Part shown: positions 55,069 through 64,000 of the stretch, one piece after another
How positions within the stretch are numbered: position 1 is the first letter of the stretch
Layout: each line of letters opens with the position of its first letter
From: Methylococcales symbiont of Hymedesmia sp. n. MRB-2018
GTDB taxonomy: Bacteria > Pseudomonadota > Gammaproteobacteria > Methylococcales > Methylomonadaceae
Assembly (NCBI GenBank): GCA_003666385.1
Contig: QPIN01000063.1
Location: forward strand, 150,386 to 214,385
DNA length: 64,000 bases
Reading direction: 5' to 3'
Position numbers and translations under genes: made by a program
The notes under the pieces: model-generated
Told to the model about the DNA's origin: nothing
The model's database searches: none
What the model saw: the letters and a program-made list of their open reading frames with translations, nothing else

Positions 55069-56768
55069 GTAAAATCAGCCGACAAGCTTATGCCGAAATG
55101 TTTGGACCCACGGTAGGTGACAGGGTACGTTTAGCTGATACTGAGTTATTTTTAGAAGTAGAAGAAGACCGTACTGTTTATGGTGATGAGGTCAAATTTG
55201 GTGGTGGTAAAGTCATTCGGGATGGCATGGGTCAAAGCCAGTGTGATTCAAAAGTGTCAATGGACTTAGTGATTACCAATGCATTGATCATAGATTATTG
55301 GGGCATTATAAAAGCAGATGTTGGAATCAAAGATGGACGTATTGCTACTATTGGTAAAGCGGGTAACCCTGATACCCAACAAAGCGTCGATATTATTATT
55401 GGTCCAGGGACAGAAATTATTGCAGGTGAAGGAAAAATTCTAACGGCGGGTGGTATTGATGCCCATATCCACTTTATATGTCCTCAGCAAATAGAAGAAG
55501 CCTTAATGTCGGGTGTAACTACTATGTTAGGCGGTGGTACCGGTCCTGCAACGGGAACTAATGCAACGACTTGTACCCCAGGGCCTTGGAATATACAGCG
55601 CATGTTGCAATCTCTGGATACTTTTCCAATGAATTTTGGTTTGATGGGAAAAGGTAATGGCAGTTTGCCTGGGGCATTAGAAGAGCAAGTCAGAGCAGGG
55701 GCGATGGGGCTTAAATTACATGAAGACTGGGGGACTACGCCAGCATCAATTGATAACTGTCTTTCTGTCGCTGAACGGTATGATGTACAAGTGGCGATTC
55801 ACACGGATACCTTAAATGAATCAGGTTTTGTTGAAGATACTTTAGCGGCTTTTAAAGAACGTACTATTCACACTTTTCATACTGAAGGCGCAGGAGGAGG
55901 GCATGCTCCTGATATCATTAAAGCCTGTGGTTTTGCTAATGTGTTGCCTTCTTCAACCAACCCAACACGGCCTTACACAGTTAATACGGTAGATGAACAT
56001 TTAGATATGCTGATGGTTTGTCATCACCTTGACCCCAATATTGCAGAAGATGTGGCTTTTGCTGAATCGCGTATTCGCAGAGAAACCATAGCAGCAGAGG
56101 ACATTCTGCATGATCTGGGCGCATTTTCTATGATCGCTTCAGACTCACAAGCCATGGGACGTGTTGGCGAAGTGATTATTCGCACTTGGCAAACAGCACA
56201 TAAAATGAAAGTGCAACGTGGGAACTTGCCTGAGGATGTCCGTTTAAATGATAATTTTAGAATAAAACGTTATATCGCTAAATACACCATTAACCCAGCT
56301 ATTAGCCATGGTATTTCGCATGAAGTGGGTTCAATTGAATCAGGAAAATTAGCTGACCTAGTATTATGGGATCCTGCCTTTTTTGGAGTAAAACCCAGTC
56401 TGATTTTAAAAGGAGGAATGATTGCAGCCGCACCGATGGGTGATCCCAATGCTTCAATTCCAACACCACAACCTGTACATTATCGTTCTATGTTTGGTTC
56501 TTTTGGGCATGCTTGTCATGCCACTTCCATGTTATTTTTACCGAAAGCTGCTATAGAAGCGGATTTAGCAACCCAGATAAAATTAAATTCAAAAATTGGT
56601 ATTGTTTCTAATACTCGAAATATCGGTAAAAAAGATATGCTACTGAATGATTATCAACCCAACATTGAAGTTGACCCTCAGCTTTATACGGTAAGATCTG
56701 ATGGTATTCTATTAACTTGTGAACCAGCAGATATTTTGCCGATGGCACAGCGCTATTTTTTATTTTAA
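55065..56768 (+). CDS. ureC: Urease subunit alpha (catalytic)
   Basis: UreC holds the di-nickel site that hydrolyses urea to ammonia and carbamate. The 567 residues have all expected active-site parts: [14 protein letters not shown] (His-x-His, near 135), the lysine to be carbamylated in [13 protein letters not shown] near 218, nickel-ligand His in [13 protein letters not shown] and [14 protein letters not shown] near 245-275, the flap [22 protein letters not shown] with Cys-His-His near 320, and Asp in [14 protein letters not shown] near 363. Nothing suggests inactivity. Confidence 0.98.
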   Translation: MSKISRQAYAEMFGPTVGDRVRLADTELFLEVEEDRTVYGDEVKFGGGKVIRDGMGQSQCDSKVSMDLVITNALIIDYWGIIKADVGIKDGRIATIGKAGNPDTQQSVDIIIGPGTEIIAGEGKILTAGGIDAHIHFICPQQIEEALMSGVTTMLGGGTGPATGTNATTCTPGPWNIQRMLQSLDTFPMNFGLMGKGNGSLPGALEEQVRAGAMGLKLHEDWGTTPASIDNCLSVAERYDVQVAIHTDTLNESGFVEDTLAAFKERTIHTFHTEGAGGGHAPDIIKACGFANVLPSSTNPTRPYTVNTVDEHLDMLMVCHHLDPNIAEDVAFAESRIRRETIAAEDILHDLGAFSMIASDSQAMGRVGEVIIRTWQTAHKMKVQRGNLPEDVRLNDNFRIKRYIAKYTINPAISHGISHEVGSIESGKLADLVLWDPAFFGVKPSLILKGGMIAAAPMGDPNASIPTPQPVHYRSMFGSFGHACHATSMLFLPKAAIEADLATQIKLNSKIGIVSNTRNIGKKDMLLNDYQPNIEVDPQLYTVRSDGILLTCEPADILPMAQRYFLF

Positions 56769-56770
56769 AG

Positions 56771-57202
56771 ATGATTAAATTAACTGAAATAGTGGCATCC
56801 GACTCAATGGTGGATGATACCTTGACGATCCCTTTTGATTTGCGTCAGAAAAGCCGGTTTTCCGCGACTACGGATAGAGGCAAAGACGTGGGCTTGTTTT
56901 ATCCGCGAGGACAAATGTTTCGTTCTGGCATTATTTTAACAGGGACTGATGATTTTAAAGTACAAATTAAAGCGGCCAATGAATCGGTTTCTGTTATGCG
57001 TAGTGATGATTGCCTCGTTTTCTCCAAGGCTTGTTACCATTTAGGAAATCGACATATTTCCTTACATATTTTACAAGCTGAATTACGTTATTTGAAAGAC
57101 CATGTACTAGATCACATGTTAGAAGTTTTAGGATTAGCCGTTGATCATGAAATGCTACCTTTTGAACCAGAGGCAGGGGCTTATCACAGCCATGATCACT
57201 GA
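56771..57202 (+). CDS. ureE: Urease nickel chaperone UreE
   Basis: UreE dimers hold nickel and pass it to the UreDFG complex. The 143-residue protein has the peptide-binding N-terminal domain (RQKSRFSATTDRGKDVGLFYPRG) and the metal-binding C-terminal domain with ACYHLGNRHISLHI near 90-100, carrying the conserved nickel His. The tail [10 protein letters not shown] is only mildly His-rich, unlike the long His tail of Klebsiella UreE. It overlaps ureF. Confidence 0.95.
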   Translation: MIKLTEIVASDSMVDDTLTIPFDLRQKSRFSATTDRGKDVGLFYPRGQMFRSGIILTGTDDFKVQIKAANESVSVMRSDDCLVFSKACYHLGNRHISLHILQAELRYLKDHVLDHMLEVLGLAVDHEMLPFEPEAGAYHSHDH

Positions 57203-57866
57203 TTTAGCTTTAATGCGTTTGTTGCAATTAGTAAGTCCTAGTTTACCCATTGGTATGTATTGTTATTCGCAAGGTTTAGAGCATGCTGTTGAAGAAAAGC
57301 AGGTAAGCAATGATGTTGAGGCCAGAGAGTGGATAGCAGGTGTACTTGAAAAATGTTTGACGCAAATAGATTTACCCATACTTTCAAGATTGTATGATGC
57401 CTGGGAACAGCAGGATATTGAAGCAGTCGAGAAATGGAGTGCCACTATACTTGCCTATCGTGAAACATCTGAATTAAGGGCAGAAGATAGACAAACAGGA
57501 GAAGCATTGGCCAAGCTATTAGTCGGTATGGGTATTAGTGAGGCAGACAATTGGCAGCGTAAATTTAATACTACTCAAGCCACTCTGTTTGCTTTGGCTG
57601 CGGTAAAATGGGGAATACCAAAACATGAAGCCTTAGCAGGTTTTTTGTGGAGTTGGTTAGAGAACCAAGTACTTTGTGCGGTTAAATTAGTACCATTAGG
57701 ACAACTAGCTGGGCAGCGATTAAGTCATAACTTGTCACAAAGAATCCCTGCTCTATTGCAGCATGGCTTACAATTGGATGATGATGAGATTGGTGGTAGT
57801 GTATTTGGTTTGGCACTGGCTAGTAGCCGTCATGAAATGCAGTATTCAAGATTATTTCGTTCATAG
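57192..57866 (+). CDS. ureF: Urease accessory protein UreF
   Basis: UreF bridges UreD and UreG and gates GTP-dependent nickel transfer. The helical protein begins, at the start I prefer, [34 protein letters not shown], matching the family's LQLxSPxLPxGxFxxSxGLE opening. Further conserved pieces are [16 protein letters not shown] near 105 and [12 protein letters not shown] near 175. The start at 57192 overlaps the last 11 bases of ureE; an upstream ATG would add 17 unrelated residues. Confidence 0.95.
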   Translation: MITDLALMRLLQLVSPSLPIGMYCYSQGLEHAVEEKQVSNDVEAREWIAGVLEKCLTQIDLPILSRLYDAWEQQDIEAVEKWSATILAYRETSELRAEDRQTGEALAKLLVGMGISEADNWQRKFNTTQATLFALAAVKWGIPKHEALAGFLWSWLENQVLCAVKLVPLGQLAGQRLSHNLSQRIPALLQHGLQLDDDEIGGSVFGLALASSRHEMQYSRLFRS

Positions 57867-57877
57867 GAAAGAAGTTG

Positions 57878-58492
57878 ATGTCAGAGAAACATGTATTAAG
57901 AATTGGAATTGGTGGTCCTGTAGGGTCTGGAAAAACGGCATTAGTCGATGCACTGTGCAAACGGATGCGAGATAAGTTTCAAATAGCCGTGGTGACTAAT
58001 GATATATACACTCGTGAAGACCAGGAGTTTCTTATTCGTAGTCAGGCTTTAGCTGCTGAACGTATTATCGGCGTGGAAACGGGAGGTTGTCCTCATACTG
58101 CAATACGTGAAGATGCATCAATGAATCTTGTAGCCGTGGATGATTTATGTGAATTATTTGATGATCTGGATTTTATCCTAGTGGAAAGTGGCGGTGATAA
58201 TCTAAGTGCAACTTTTAGCCCTGAGTTGGCTGATTTAACCATCTACGTGATTGATGTATCTGCGGGTGATAAAATTCCACGTAAAGGAGGACCCGGAATT
58301 ACGCGTTCTGATTTATTAGTGATAAATAAAATTGATTTAGCACCTCATGTCGGTGCATCGTTAGAAGTGATGGATCGTGATGCCAAGAAAATGAGGAAGG
58401 GAGGTTCCTTGGTTTTTAGTAATTTAAAAACAGGAGAAGGGCTTTCCTGTATAGAAGATTTTATTGTTCAGCAAGGAATGTTAGAAATCTAG
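57878..58492 (+). CDS. ureG: Urease accessory GTPase UreG
   Basis: UreG is the SIMIBI GTPase that powers nickel insertion into urease. The 204 residues start [22 protein letters not shown] (P-loop near 13-20) and contain [15 protein letters not shown], the metal-binding [18 protein letters not shown] with Cys-Pro-His near 68-70, [17 protein letters not shown] near 110 and the specificity motif [12 protein letters not shown] near 150. ATG at 57878 is preferred to the overlapping TTG; AGGAAAGAAG precedes it. Confidence 0.97.
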   Translation: MSEKHVLRIGIGGPVGSGKTALVDALCKRMRDKFQIAVVTNDIYTREDQEFLIRSQALAAERIIGVETGGCPHTAIREDASMNLVAVDDLCELFDDLDFILVESGGDNLSATFSPELADLTIYVIDVSAGDKIPRKGGPGITRSDLLVINKIDLAPHVGASLEVMDRDAKKMRKGGSLVFSNLKTGEGLSCIEDFIVQQGMLEI

Positions 58493-58638
58493 AAGGCTGT
58501 CCGAGAATAGAATACCTACTATGGAAAAATCCATTTTGGTCATTTTTTTCAATCATTTTTGTTAAATAGTGTGAGTAGTTACAAAATTGTTTTCATGAGT
58601 TATGCTGAGTTCTCTTTGTATTAATGAAATCGCTCATA
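58493..58638. other. Gap after ureG containing right-end remnants of two MITE families
   Basis: GTGAGTAGTTAC at 58571-58582 matches the right end of family B, and TCATGAGTTATGCTGAGTTC at 58593-58612 the right end of family A. Neither has its left part. The region lies between ureG and the TetR gene and should contain that gene's promoter. A CATTTTGGTCATTTTTTT stretch near 58531 lacks a clear stem. Confidence 0.5.
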
Positions 58639-59238
58639 ATGGCAAGAAGAAGTGAACATAGTCAGGAAGAAATCAAAGCAATGGTATTGAACGTAGCTGA
58701 AACCATTGTTATTGATGAAGGCTTTAGTGAATTAAAAGTGCGTAAAGTGGCTATGGGTATAGGATATACCGTAGGCAGTATTTATATGGCTTTTGATAAT
58801 TTGTCTGATTTGGTTATGCAGGTAAAAGGACGTACTTTAGATGGCATTGCCGAGCAATTACGCCAGGTACAAACAGAGGGAAATGCTGAGCAAAATATCA
58901 TAGACTTGGCTATTGCTTATCAGACTTTTGCTGGTCAGAATTTTAATCGCTGGAGTATGATTTTTGAGCATCGTTTAGCAGAGGATGAGTTGGTTCCTGA
59001 TTGGTATCAAGAAAAGGTGAACCTTGTTTTTAGTTTGGTTGATTTACAATTTCAACGCTTATCGACCAAGCAAAATGAAGAACAAAGTCGTTTGGCCGCA
59101 CATGCTTTATGGAGTGGTGTGCATGGGATTTGTATCTTGTCGTTATCAGCTAAGATGGATTTGTTGGGGATGAGCAGTATTGAAAATACAGTTAATTTAT
59201 TGGTGGAAAGTTTTATTAAAGGATGGAAAAATAATTAG
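58639..59238 (+). CDS. TetR-family transcriptional regulator
   Basis: The 199-residue protein has the TetR N-terminal helix-turn-helix: ETIVIDEGFSELKVRKVAMGIGYTVGSIYMAFDNLSDLVMQV (residues about 22-63), then a helical ligand domain with QNFNRWSMIFEHRLAED, a C-terminal TetR_C-like feature. The start MARRSEHS fits the family; an ATG five codons earlier is possible. It follows the urease genes and faces lplT-aas, so it could control either or neither; the family often controls membrane-lipid genes. Confidence 0.88.
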   Translation: MARRSEHSQEEIKAMVLNVAETIVIDEGFSELKVRKVAMGIGYTVGSIYMAFDNLSDLVMQVKGRTLDGIAEQLRQVQTEGNAEQNIIDLAIAYQTFAGQNFNRWSMIFEHRLAEDELVPDWYQEKVNLVFSLVDLQFQRLSTKQNEEQSRLAAHALWSGVHGICILSLSAKMDLLGMSSIENTVNLLVESFIKGWKNN

Positions 59239-59290
59239 TGGCTTATTAGCAATAAGGAAAACATAGTTTGGCTCCACTCCTCGTTAAAAG

Positions 59291-60514
59291 CTATGTGGAA
59301 GTGTTATTGTCAGGAAGGCGTAAAGAAACCAGAAAAGTAGCTAAAAGCACAAAAGCACCTAAGAACAGTAAGGTGTTAGAAGTAAACGTACGGGTTACTA
59401 AATTAGCCGCTAGGGTGTCTAATTTTTCCACACTGATGACATCATCAACCAAAATAGAGGCAGTAAAGGTATAGGTAGCCACTGCAATTAACATCGCTAC
59501 ATTTTGGAAAAAACCTTGTAGAGCAACTGCACAGCCACTGCCAATACTTTCTTGACCTAATTCTTGCAAAGCGGCGTTAATGGGGACAATAAACATGCCG
59601 CCAGCCGTTCCAATGGCAAACAGAGTTGCTCGTGCTGGCCATAGAGTTTCAGTGAAACTCAGCAACATAATAAACAATCCCATAAAATAAGCTGGAATTC
59701 TGGCGCGTGCTAAAAAGTCCAAAGGTATCATTCTAGGTACCAGCGCAGAGCCTATAATAATGCCAATAGCAAGGAATAAGGTTAACTCTGCCACTTCGCT
59801 GGCATTTTGACTCATTAATACTACCGGCGCCCAGGCAATAATTATCACCCGTACAGTGACCGCTGTTACCCAAAATAACGAGGCTCCTAAAATAGCAAAA
59901 CGGGAGCGTGAAGTAATAAAAAACTGACCGATTTGTTTGCTAAAAAGGATAAGCTTTGAACCTGCTTGTTTTTCTCGACTTGCCTGAGTAGGAATCAATA
60001 AAGTAAGGAATGCTGAGCTGGCAAAAAGTACTATAGTGCCTATTAATGCCCATTGGATTGAATAGTCGGCTACTTTAGCACCGATCACCATACCTAATAA
60101 AATAGCCAAAATAGTGGAGCCTTCAATCCAGCTATTAGCTTTGACTAGGGCATCGTGATTTGTTAATTCTGGCAGAATGCCATATTTTGCTGGACTATAA
60201 ATAGCCGCGCCCATACCCACAACACAATAGGCAATCAAAGGTTCAAAATTGAGTAATAATAAACCTGCACCACTTGCCTTAACCAGATTAGCAATAATTA
60301 ATACCTGAGACTTGGCATAGTTATCTGCCAAACTGCCTACCCAAGGAGCCAAAATCACAAAGGAGATTAAAAACACACTTTGTAAGGCAGGTACATACCA
60401 TGTTGCCAATTGAACAGATTGCATTACCAGTGCAATCACGGTAAATAAAATGGCATTATCAGCAAATGCCGATAAAAATTGAGCAATAAGGAGAGGATAT
60501 ATTCGTTTGTTCAT
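59291..60514 (-). CDS. lplT: Lysophospholipid transporter LplT
   Basis: LplT is a major-facilitator flippase that brings lysophosphatidylethanolamine back across the inner membrane for reacylation by Aas. The 407 residues begin MNKRIYPLLIAQFLSAFADNAILFTV, the LplT opening, with about twelve membrane segments and ASGAGLLLLNFEPLIAYCVVGMGAAIYSPAKYGILPEL near 85-120. It starts 14 bases after aas, the standard aas-lplT operon. Confidence 0.94.
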   Translation of the reverse strand: MNKRIYPLLIAQFLSAFADNAILFTVIALVMQSVQLATWYVPALQSVFLISFVILAPWVGSLADNYAKSQVLIIANLVKASGAGLLLLNFEPLIAYCVVGMGAAIYSPAKYGILPELTNHDALVKANSWIEGSTILAILLGMVIGAKVADYSIQWALIGTIVLFASSAFLTLLIPTQASREKQAGSKLILFSKQIGQFFITSRSRFAILGASLFWVTAVTVRVIIIAWAPVVLMSQNASEVAELTLFLAIGIIIGSALVPRMIPLDFLARARIPAYFMGLFIMLLSFTETLWPARATLFAIGTAGGMFIVPINAALQELGQESIGSGCAVALQGFFQNVAMLIAVATYTFTASILVDDVISVEKLDTLAANLVTRTFTSNTLLFLGAFVLLATFLVSLRLPDNNTST

Positions 60515-60528
60515 GAAAATAATAGATA

Positions 60529-62673
60529 TTATTGTAGTTTATCAAGAGCTACTTTGTTGACTTCAAGATAATTGGTTTTACCTGTTGCTAATACGGGAAT
60601 AGCATCCACCACAAGTATTTTTTTAGGTAGACCAATAGAATGAACACCTTCTGCCGAGGCTGATAATTGTTTGCTTGTCGCCCCTTTTTGTGTGGTAAGG
60701 AGAATGACTTCCTCACCTTTTCTGGTGCTGAGGATACTGGTAGAGGCATGTTGAGCATCAGGCCAGGCTTTAGTAGCATGACTTTCTACGGCTGTAAGTG
60801 AGACCATTTCGCCACTGACTTTAGCAAAACGTTTACTGCGACCTCGAATACTGATATAGCCTTCGTTATCCACATTGACAATATCGCCTGTATCATACCA
60901 GCCTTTACCATACTTTGATTCAGGAGGGACTAATTTCCCAGGGTTGTCGGGCAGCAAATAACCTTGCATGATGTTAGGGCCATAAACATGAAGTTGCTCA
61001 GCATCTTCAATACCAGCAATGGTTTCTAGTTTGTATTTCATTTCGGGCATAAATCGCCCAACAGTATCTTTTTTAAAGTCCATAATGGTATTAACGGAAA
61101 TGACAGGTGCTGTTTCTGTAGCACCATAACCTTCAAGAATACGAATACCAAATTTATCTGACCATAATTGACGCGTGTTATCCTGAAGTTTTTCAGCCCC
61201 AGCTATCACATAACGCATATTATAAAAATCGTAAGCATGTGCTTTATTACCATAAGCAGCTAAAAAAGTATTAGTACCCAACATGATGGTTGCACCAATT
61301 TCATAAGCTATTTCTGGAATGACACTGTAATGCAGAGGGGTGGGGTAGAAGAATGTTTTCATTCCATTAAGAATAGGCAGTAAGGTGCCTACGGTGAAAC
61401 CAAAAGAATGAAACATGGGCAGATAATTTAAAACCACATCCTGAGCATTAAAAGCAATACGTGCTTTTAACTGGTTATGGTTGGCTATAATATTGGCATG
61501 GGATAAAACAACGCCTTTAGGTTCGCCTTCCGAACCCGATGTAAATAATATAACAGCAGGGCTTTGGGCACTGAACTGTTGATGTTTATACCAGTAATTA
61601 GCTGTTTTACATTGAAACAGTGCAGTTAGCTTATCCATAGTCGATATTGTTGTTACCAAGTCTTCTAAATAAACTAAGTTAACCTGTTTTTCTAGCCTTT
61701 TTGCATCGGCATGTATTTTTCCCATTTCAATAAAACGACGAGAGCTTAAAACCGTTTTGACTTGCGCTGTGTTACAGGCAGAAATCATACCCGTTGAGCC
61801 AGTAGAAAAATTAAGCATGGCTGGAATACGACCATGAAGTTGTAAGCCTAATACCACATTTAAGGTTTTGGTTGAATTAGGTAGAAATACACCGACATGT
61901 TCGCCTTCTTCAGTCATTCCTTGCAACGCATTTGCAATAGCAATGGTACGGGTAATGACATTGTTATAGGTCTGTGGCTGCCTTTCTATATCTTCAGTAA
62001 CAATATGCTTTCCGCCATGAATATTACGTGCTTCCAAAAGCGCAGAAAAAATGGTTTGCTGATAGTGGCTGGTAGCAAAAATCATGTCGCTCATTAATTC
62101 AGCTAGGATATGACCACAAAATTTGCGTCGCGATTTACCTCTCAATTCTGGCTCTGCTTTAACGATAGTATGCGGCAGAATCTGAATAGTAATTTTAGGG
62201 AACAAACGTAATCGAACAATATTTCTCAATCTGGAAAAATGCGTATATTCAGCTCCATGAATACGTACAGGCAATATTGCAGCTTGTGATTTATCGGCTA
62301 CCATTCCAGTGCCATCATATATTTTCATTAACGAACCAGTTACGGTAATACGCCCTTCAGGAAAAATTACTGTTTTGGTATCACCCTGAAGATGATTAAT
62401 CAGTGCCCTTAACGATAAAGGCTGAGTGGGATTCATGGGAAACACATGGGATAAGCGAAGAAACGGTTTTAACCACCAGCGTTCAGAGATTTCTGTATTA
62501 ATGGCAAAGGTAATGTCGTCAGGTAAAAATACACCTAATAATAAAGGGTCTAAAAAGGATGTATGATTAGAAATGATGAGAACTCTATCACCTGCTTTTC
62601 TGTAATTTTCCAGCCCTTTAACTTCCACTTTATAAATAAAGGTAAGTAAGCGCTGTAGTATTTTTTTTAACAT
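60529..62673 (-). CDS. aas: Bifunctional acyl-ACP synthetase / lysophospholipid acyltransferase
   Basis: Aas reacylates lysophosphatidylethanolamine with acyl-ACP it makes itself. The 714-residue protein has an N-terminal PlsC acyltransferase (catalytic ISNHTSFLDPLLLG near 35 and FPEGRITVTGSLMKIYDG near 105) and a C-terminal adenylating domain (VILFTSGSEGEPKGVVLSH near 375, EGYGATETAPVISVN near 510, YDTGDIVNVDNEGYISIRGRSKRFAKVSGEMVSL near 590-620). Paired with lplT downstream. Confidence 0.95.
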   Translation of the reverse strand: MLKKILQRLLTFIYKVEVKGLENYRKAGDRVLIISNHTSFLDPLLLGVFLPDDITFAINTEISERWWLKPFLRLSHVFPMNPTQPLSLRALINHLQGDTKTVIFPEGRITVTGSLMKIYDGTGMVADKSQAAILPVRIHGAEYTHFSRLRNIVRLRLFPKITIQILPHTIVKAEPELRGKSRRKFCGHILAELMSDMIFATSHYQQTIFSALLEARNIHGGKHIVTEDIERQPQTYNNVITRTIAIANALQGMTEEGEHVGVFLPNSTKTLNVVLGLQLHGRIPAMLNFSTGSTGMISACNTAQVKTVLSSRRFIEMGKIHADAKRLEKQVNLVYLEDLVTTISTMDKLTALFQCKTANYWYKHQQFSAQSPAVILFTSGSEGEPKGVVLSHANIIANHNQLKARIAFNAQDVVLNYLPMFHSFGFTVGTLLPILNGMKTFFYPTPLHYSVIPEIAYEIGATIMLGTNTFLAAYGNKAHAYDFYNMRYVIAGAEKLQDNTRQLWSDKFGIRILEGYGATETAPVISVNTIMDFKKDTVGRFMPEMKYKLETIAGIEDAEQLHVYGPNIMQGYLLPDNPGKLVPPESKYGKGWYDTGDIVNVDNEGYISIRGRSKRFAKVSGEMVSLTAVESHATKAWPDAQHASTSILSTRKGEEVILLTTQKGATSKQLSASAEGVHSIGLPKKILVVDAIPVLATGKTNYLEVNKVALDKLQ

Positions 62674-62818
62674 AATGTTTTCCTTGTACTGAGCTTAGCA
62701 GATATAGAGCATGGAAAGAGAAAACAAACTACATGATTGTGTGCAGAATGATTAGTGAACAGACTCTAATCAGAAGTCTTGTTTGATTATCCACTTATTA
62801 GAAATAGATAAAGCTATT
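62674..62818. other. Gap upstream of aas
   Basis: About 145 non-coding bases precede the family B element. The aas promoter must lie within or near this stretch. An inverted pair, GACTCTAATCAGAAGTC, occurs near 62762. No gene is seen. Confidence 0.35.
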
Positions 62819-62976
62819 GTAACTACTCAGCGTAACCCCATAACTGCTTAGATTGCCCTCTGTTCTGTTCAAGATCAAGGCGTTCAAGATCAAGGCGAAA
62901 ACACGGAGTTTACAGGTGTAAATGCGTATTTTCAACGCGGTTATTGGACAAAATAGAGGGTAAGCTGAGGAGTTAC
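62819..62976. mobile_element. MITE-like element, family B, copy 2
   Basis: A 158-bp element with inverted ends GTAACTACTCAGC and GCTGAGGAGTTAC, flanked by the perfect 8-bp direct repeat AAGCTATT (62811-62818 and 62977-62984). An internal tandem duplication (GTTCAAGATCAAGGC, about 15 bp, twice) accounts for its greater length than copy 1. The right target duplicate runs into the stop region of the downstream gene (stop at 62980). Confidence 0.85.
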
Positions 62977-62979
62977 AAG

Positions 62980-63477
62980 CTATTTTTTATTACTTGTACG
63001 TTTACCTGCGCCTTCATCTATCGTGCCTAAAATACGGTTTAAAAAGTGAGTTTGTTGTGATGTTCTATCTTTCTGAGATAATTCCAGCATGTGTTCAAGA
63101 CCTGCATAACGCTCCTTTGCTAATAGCAAATGTTCTTTTGCACCAACATAATCATCGTCTTTAACGGCTTTTCTAGCCGCTTTCATTGATAAATTTGCAC
63201 GCATGCGATTACGGTCAACTTTATCATTGGCATTGATTTCTTTAGTGGCTCTTAAAGTAGATTTAATAGCGGTTAAAACAACAACTTTGTCCGCATTTTC
63301 ATGCACCAGATTTAATACCTCATCCACTGTCAGTTCAGTTGCCATAATGGCTTGTAGCGGTGTCATCTTGTTGTACATGCATGCCATACCCAAACAAACG
63401 GCATTGACCGGGGTGGAAAAAGCTCCTACAGAAAGTGCCAGTGTCGTTGCTATGGCAGTGCCTTTTAAAAATTTCAT
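62980..63477 (-). CDS. Hypothetical exported protein
   Basis: The 165-residue protein has a signal peptide (KFLKGTAIATTLALSVGAFSTPVNA, cleavage near 26), then two cysteines (VCLGMACMYN) and a long helical, charged remainder, e.g. KSTLRATKEINANDKVDRNR and KHLLLAKERYAGLEHML-like segments. No family is recognised. The C-terminal codons lie within the 8-bp target duplication of the family B element, so insertion may have altered the end. Confidence 0.75.
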   Translation of the reverse strand: MKFLKGTAIATTLALSVGAFSTPVNAVCLGMACMYNKMTPLQAIMATELTVDEVLNLVHENADKVVVLTAIKSTLRATKEINANDKVDRNRMRANLSMKAARKAVKDDDYVGAKEHLLLAKERYAGLEHMLELSQKDRTSQQTHFLNRILGTIDEGAGKRTSNKK

Positions 63478-63543
63478 ATAATGTTATCCTCGTTGTGGTT
63501 TTTATTATTTAGGTCTGCAACTTTAAATATTTTTAAATAAGTT

Positions 63544-63684
63544 GAGACCTCAGTATAACTCTGGCGATGAGAAAAAAGTGATAGAATTTTTCAGGTTTTA
63601 GTCAAAATACAAGTGTAATAGTGAACTATTGCGCGTTATTTTGGCTGACCTTTTTTATCCATTCATGAATTATGCTGAGTTCTC
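63544..63684. mobile_element. MITE-like element, family A, copy 3
   Basis: A 141-bp element bounded by GAGACCTCAGTATAACTC and GAATTATGCTGAGTTCTC, with an interior differing from copy 1 at only a few bases. It lies 67 bases upstream of the exported-protein gene start, in the likely promoter region. No clear target duplication is left. Confidence 0.8.
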
Positions 63685-64000
63685 AATATTGTGAATGTCA
63701 AAGAACAGTATAAAGTAGTGTTAAAAAATTTGCTAATACTGTGGTGAGTGAAATTAGGGTTGATTTTTAAGATGGTATCTGCCCCTGATGCAAATATAAT
63801 ATAAGGGGACGCTACCCTTTTATTTCTCTTCCCCCCTCCCCCTTATTCAGGGCGACCACAGGGGGTCGCCCGTACGGGTTTTTAATAGTATATTTTTATT
63901 TAGGTATCTATTCACGGTTTATTAACCGTAGGGGCAATCCCTTGTGCTTGCCCTCACGCCCTCATATCATAGCCACAAATTAATAAATAATAGACCTAGG
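63685..64000. other. Window end: GC-richer short palindromes
   Basis: No gene is supported in 316 bases. GGGCGACC at 63850-63857 pairs with GGTCGCCC at 63864-63871, followed by the palindrome CCCGTACGGG. A second stem, GGGCAA with TTGCCC, lies near 63932-63953. These GC-rich hairpins contrast with the AT-rich surroundings and resemble dispersed intergenic repeats. Confidence 0.45.

Overview
The window comes from an AT-rich gammaproteobacterium. Gene order and protein sequences fit a methanotroph-like Methylococcales lineage best. The evidence is the classical gammaproteobacterial tRNA-secE-nusG-rplKAJL-rpoBC-rpsLG block, the lolB-ispE-tRNA-Gln-prs-rplY-pth block divergent from hemA-prfA-prmC, a HisA/HisF-like protein of the kind known from C1-metabolism clusters, an isolated SoxYZ pair, and a porin + UrtABCDE + urease locus typical of methylotrophs using urea. 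The assignment to order is inference; the class assignment is firm.

Layout. 1-13.7 kb (minus strand): the transcription/translation superoperon, read from tRNA-Tyr-Gly-Thr down to a truncated rpsG. The tuf gene usually found between tRNA-Thr and tRNA-Trp is absent and a nest of palindromic repeats lies there instead. 13.7-19.4 kb (minus): pth, rplY, prs, tRNA-Gln, ispE, lolB and a TPR lipoprotein. 19.6-23.4 kb (plus): hemA, prfA, prmC, a JAMM peptidase and a possible 35-residue membrane peptide. 23.5-30.8 kb (plus): HisA/F-like protein, YgfZ, then an iron-flavoured stretch (Fur-box-preceded Cys-rich small protein, ferritin-like protein, heme A synthase, Fur-box-preceded porin, FMN-binding protein, PepSY membrane protein). 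30.9-34.4 kb (plus): thiD-thiE-soxY-soxZ-moeA, tightly packed. 34.6-38.2 kb (minus): VapBC, lytic transglycosylase, purT, hemH. 38.4-46.1 kb: an accessory zone of small exported proteins, a fatty acid desaturase, YfbR, a cold-shock-domain membrane protein, CobO, and decayed fragments of a C5 DNA methyltransferase, a formate/nitrite channel and a glycosyltransferase. 46.3-58.5 kb (plus): a complete urea module (outer-membrane porin, urtABCDE, ureDABCEFG), followed by a TetR regulator. 59.3-62.7 kb (minus): lplT and aas for lysophospholipid recycling, then one exported protein of unknown role.

The urea genes form a full route: porin across the outer membrane, high-affinity ABC uptake, nickel urease and its assembly proteins. 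The 25-31 kb genes suggest coordinated iron storage, heme modification and possibly periplasmic iron reduction under Fur.

The non-coding story is a rich population of short palindromic mobile elements without transposase. I see two MITE-like families: family A, about 141 bp, three full copies, one with a 5-bp target duplication; family B, about 140-158 bp, two copies each with an 8-bp target duplication. There are also a REP-like palindrome sitting on gene ends and several one- or two-copy palindromes. I found no CRISPR array, rRNA operon or prophage. No single locus can be claimed as a wholly new system from sequence alone. The most interesting candidates are the Fur-linked porin/FMN/PepSY module, the SoxYZ pair inside a thiamine/molybdopterin operon, and the two MITE families.
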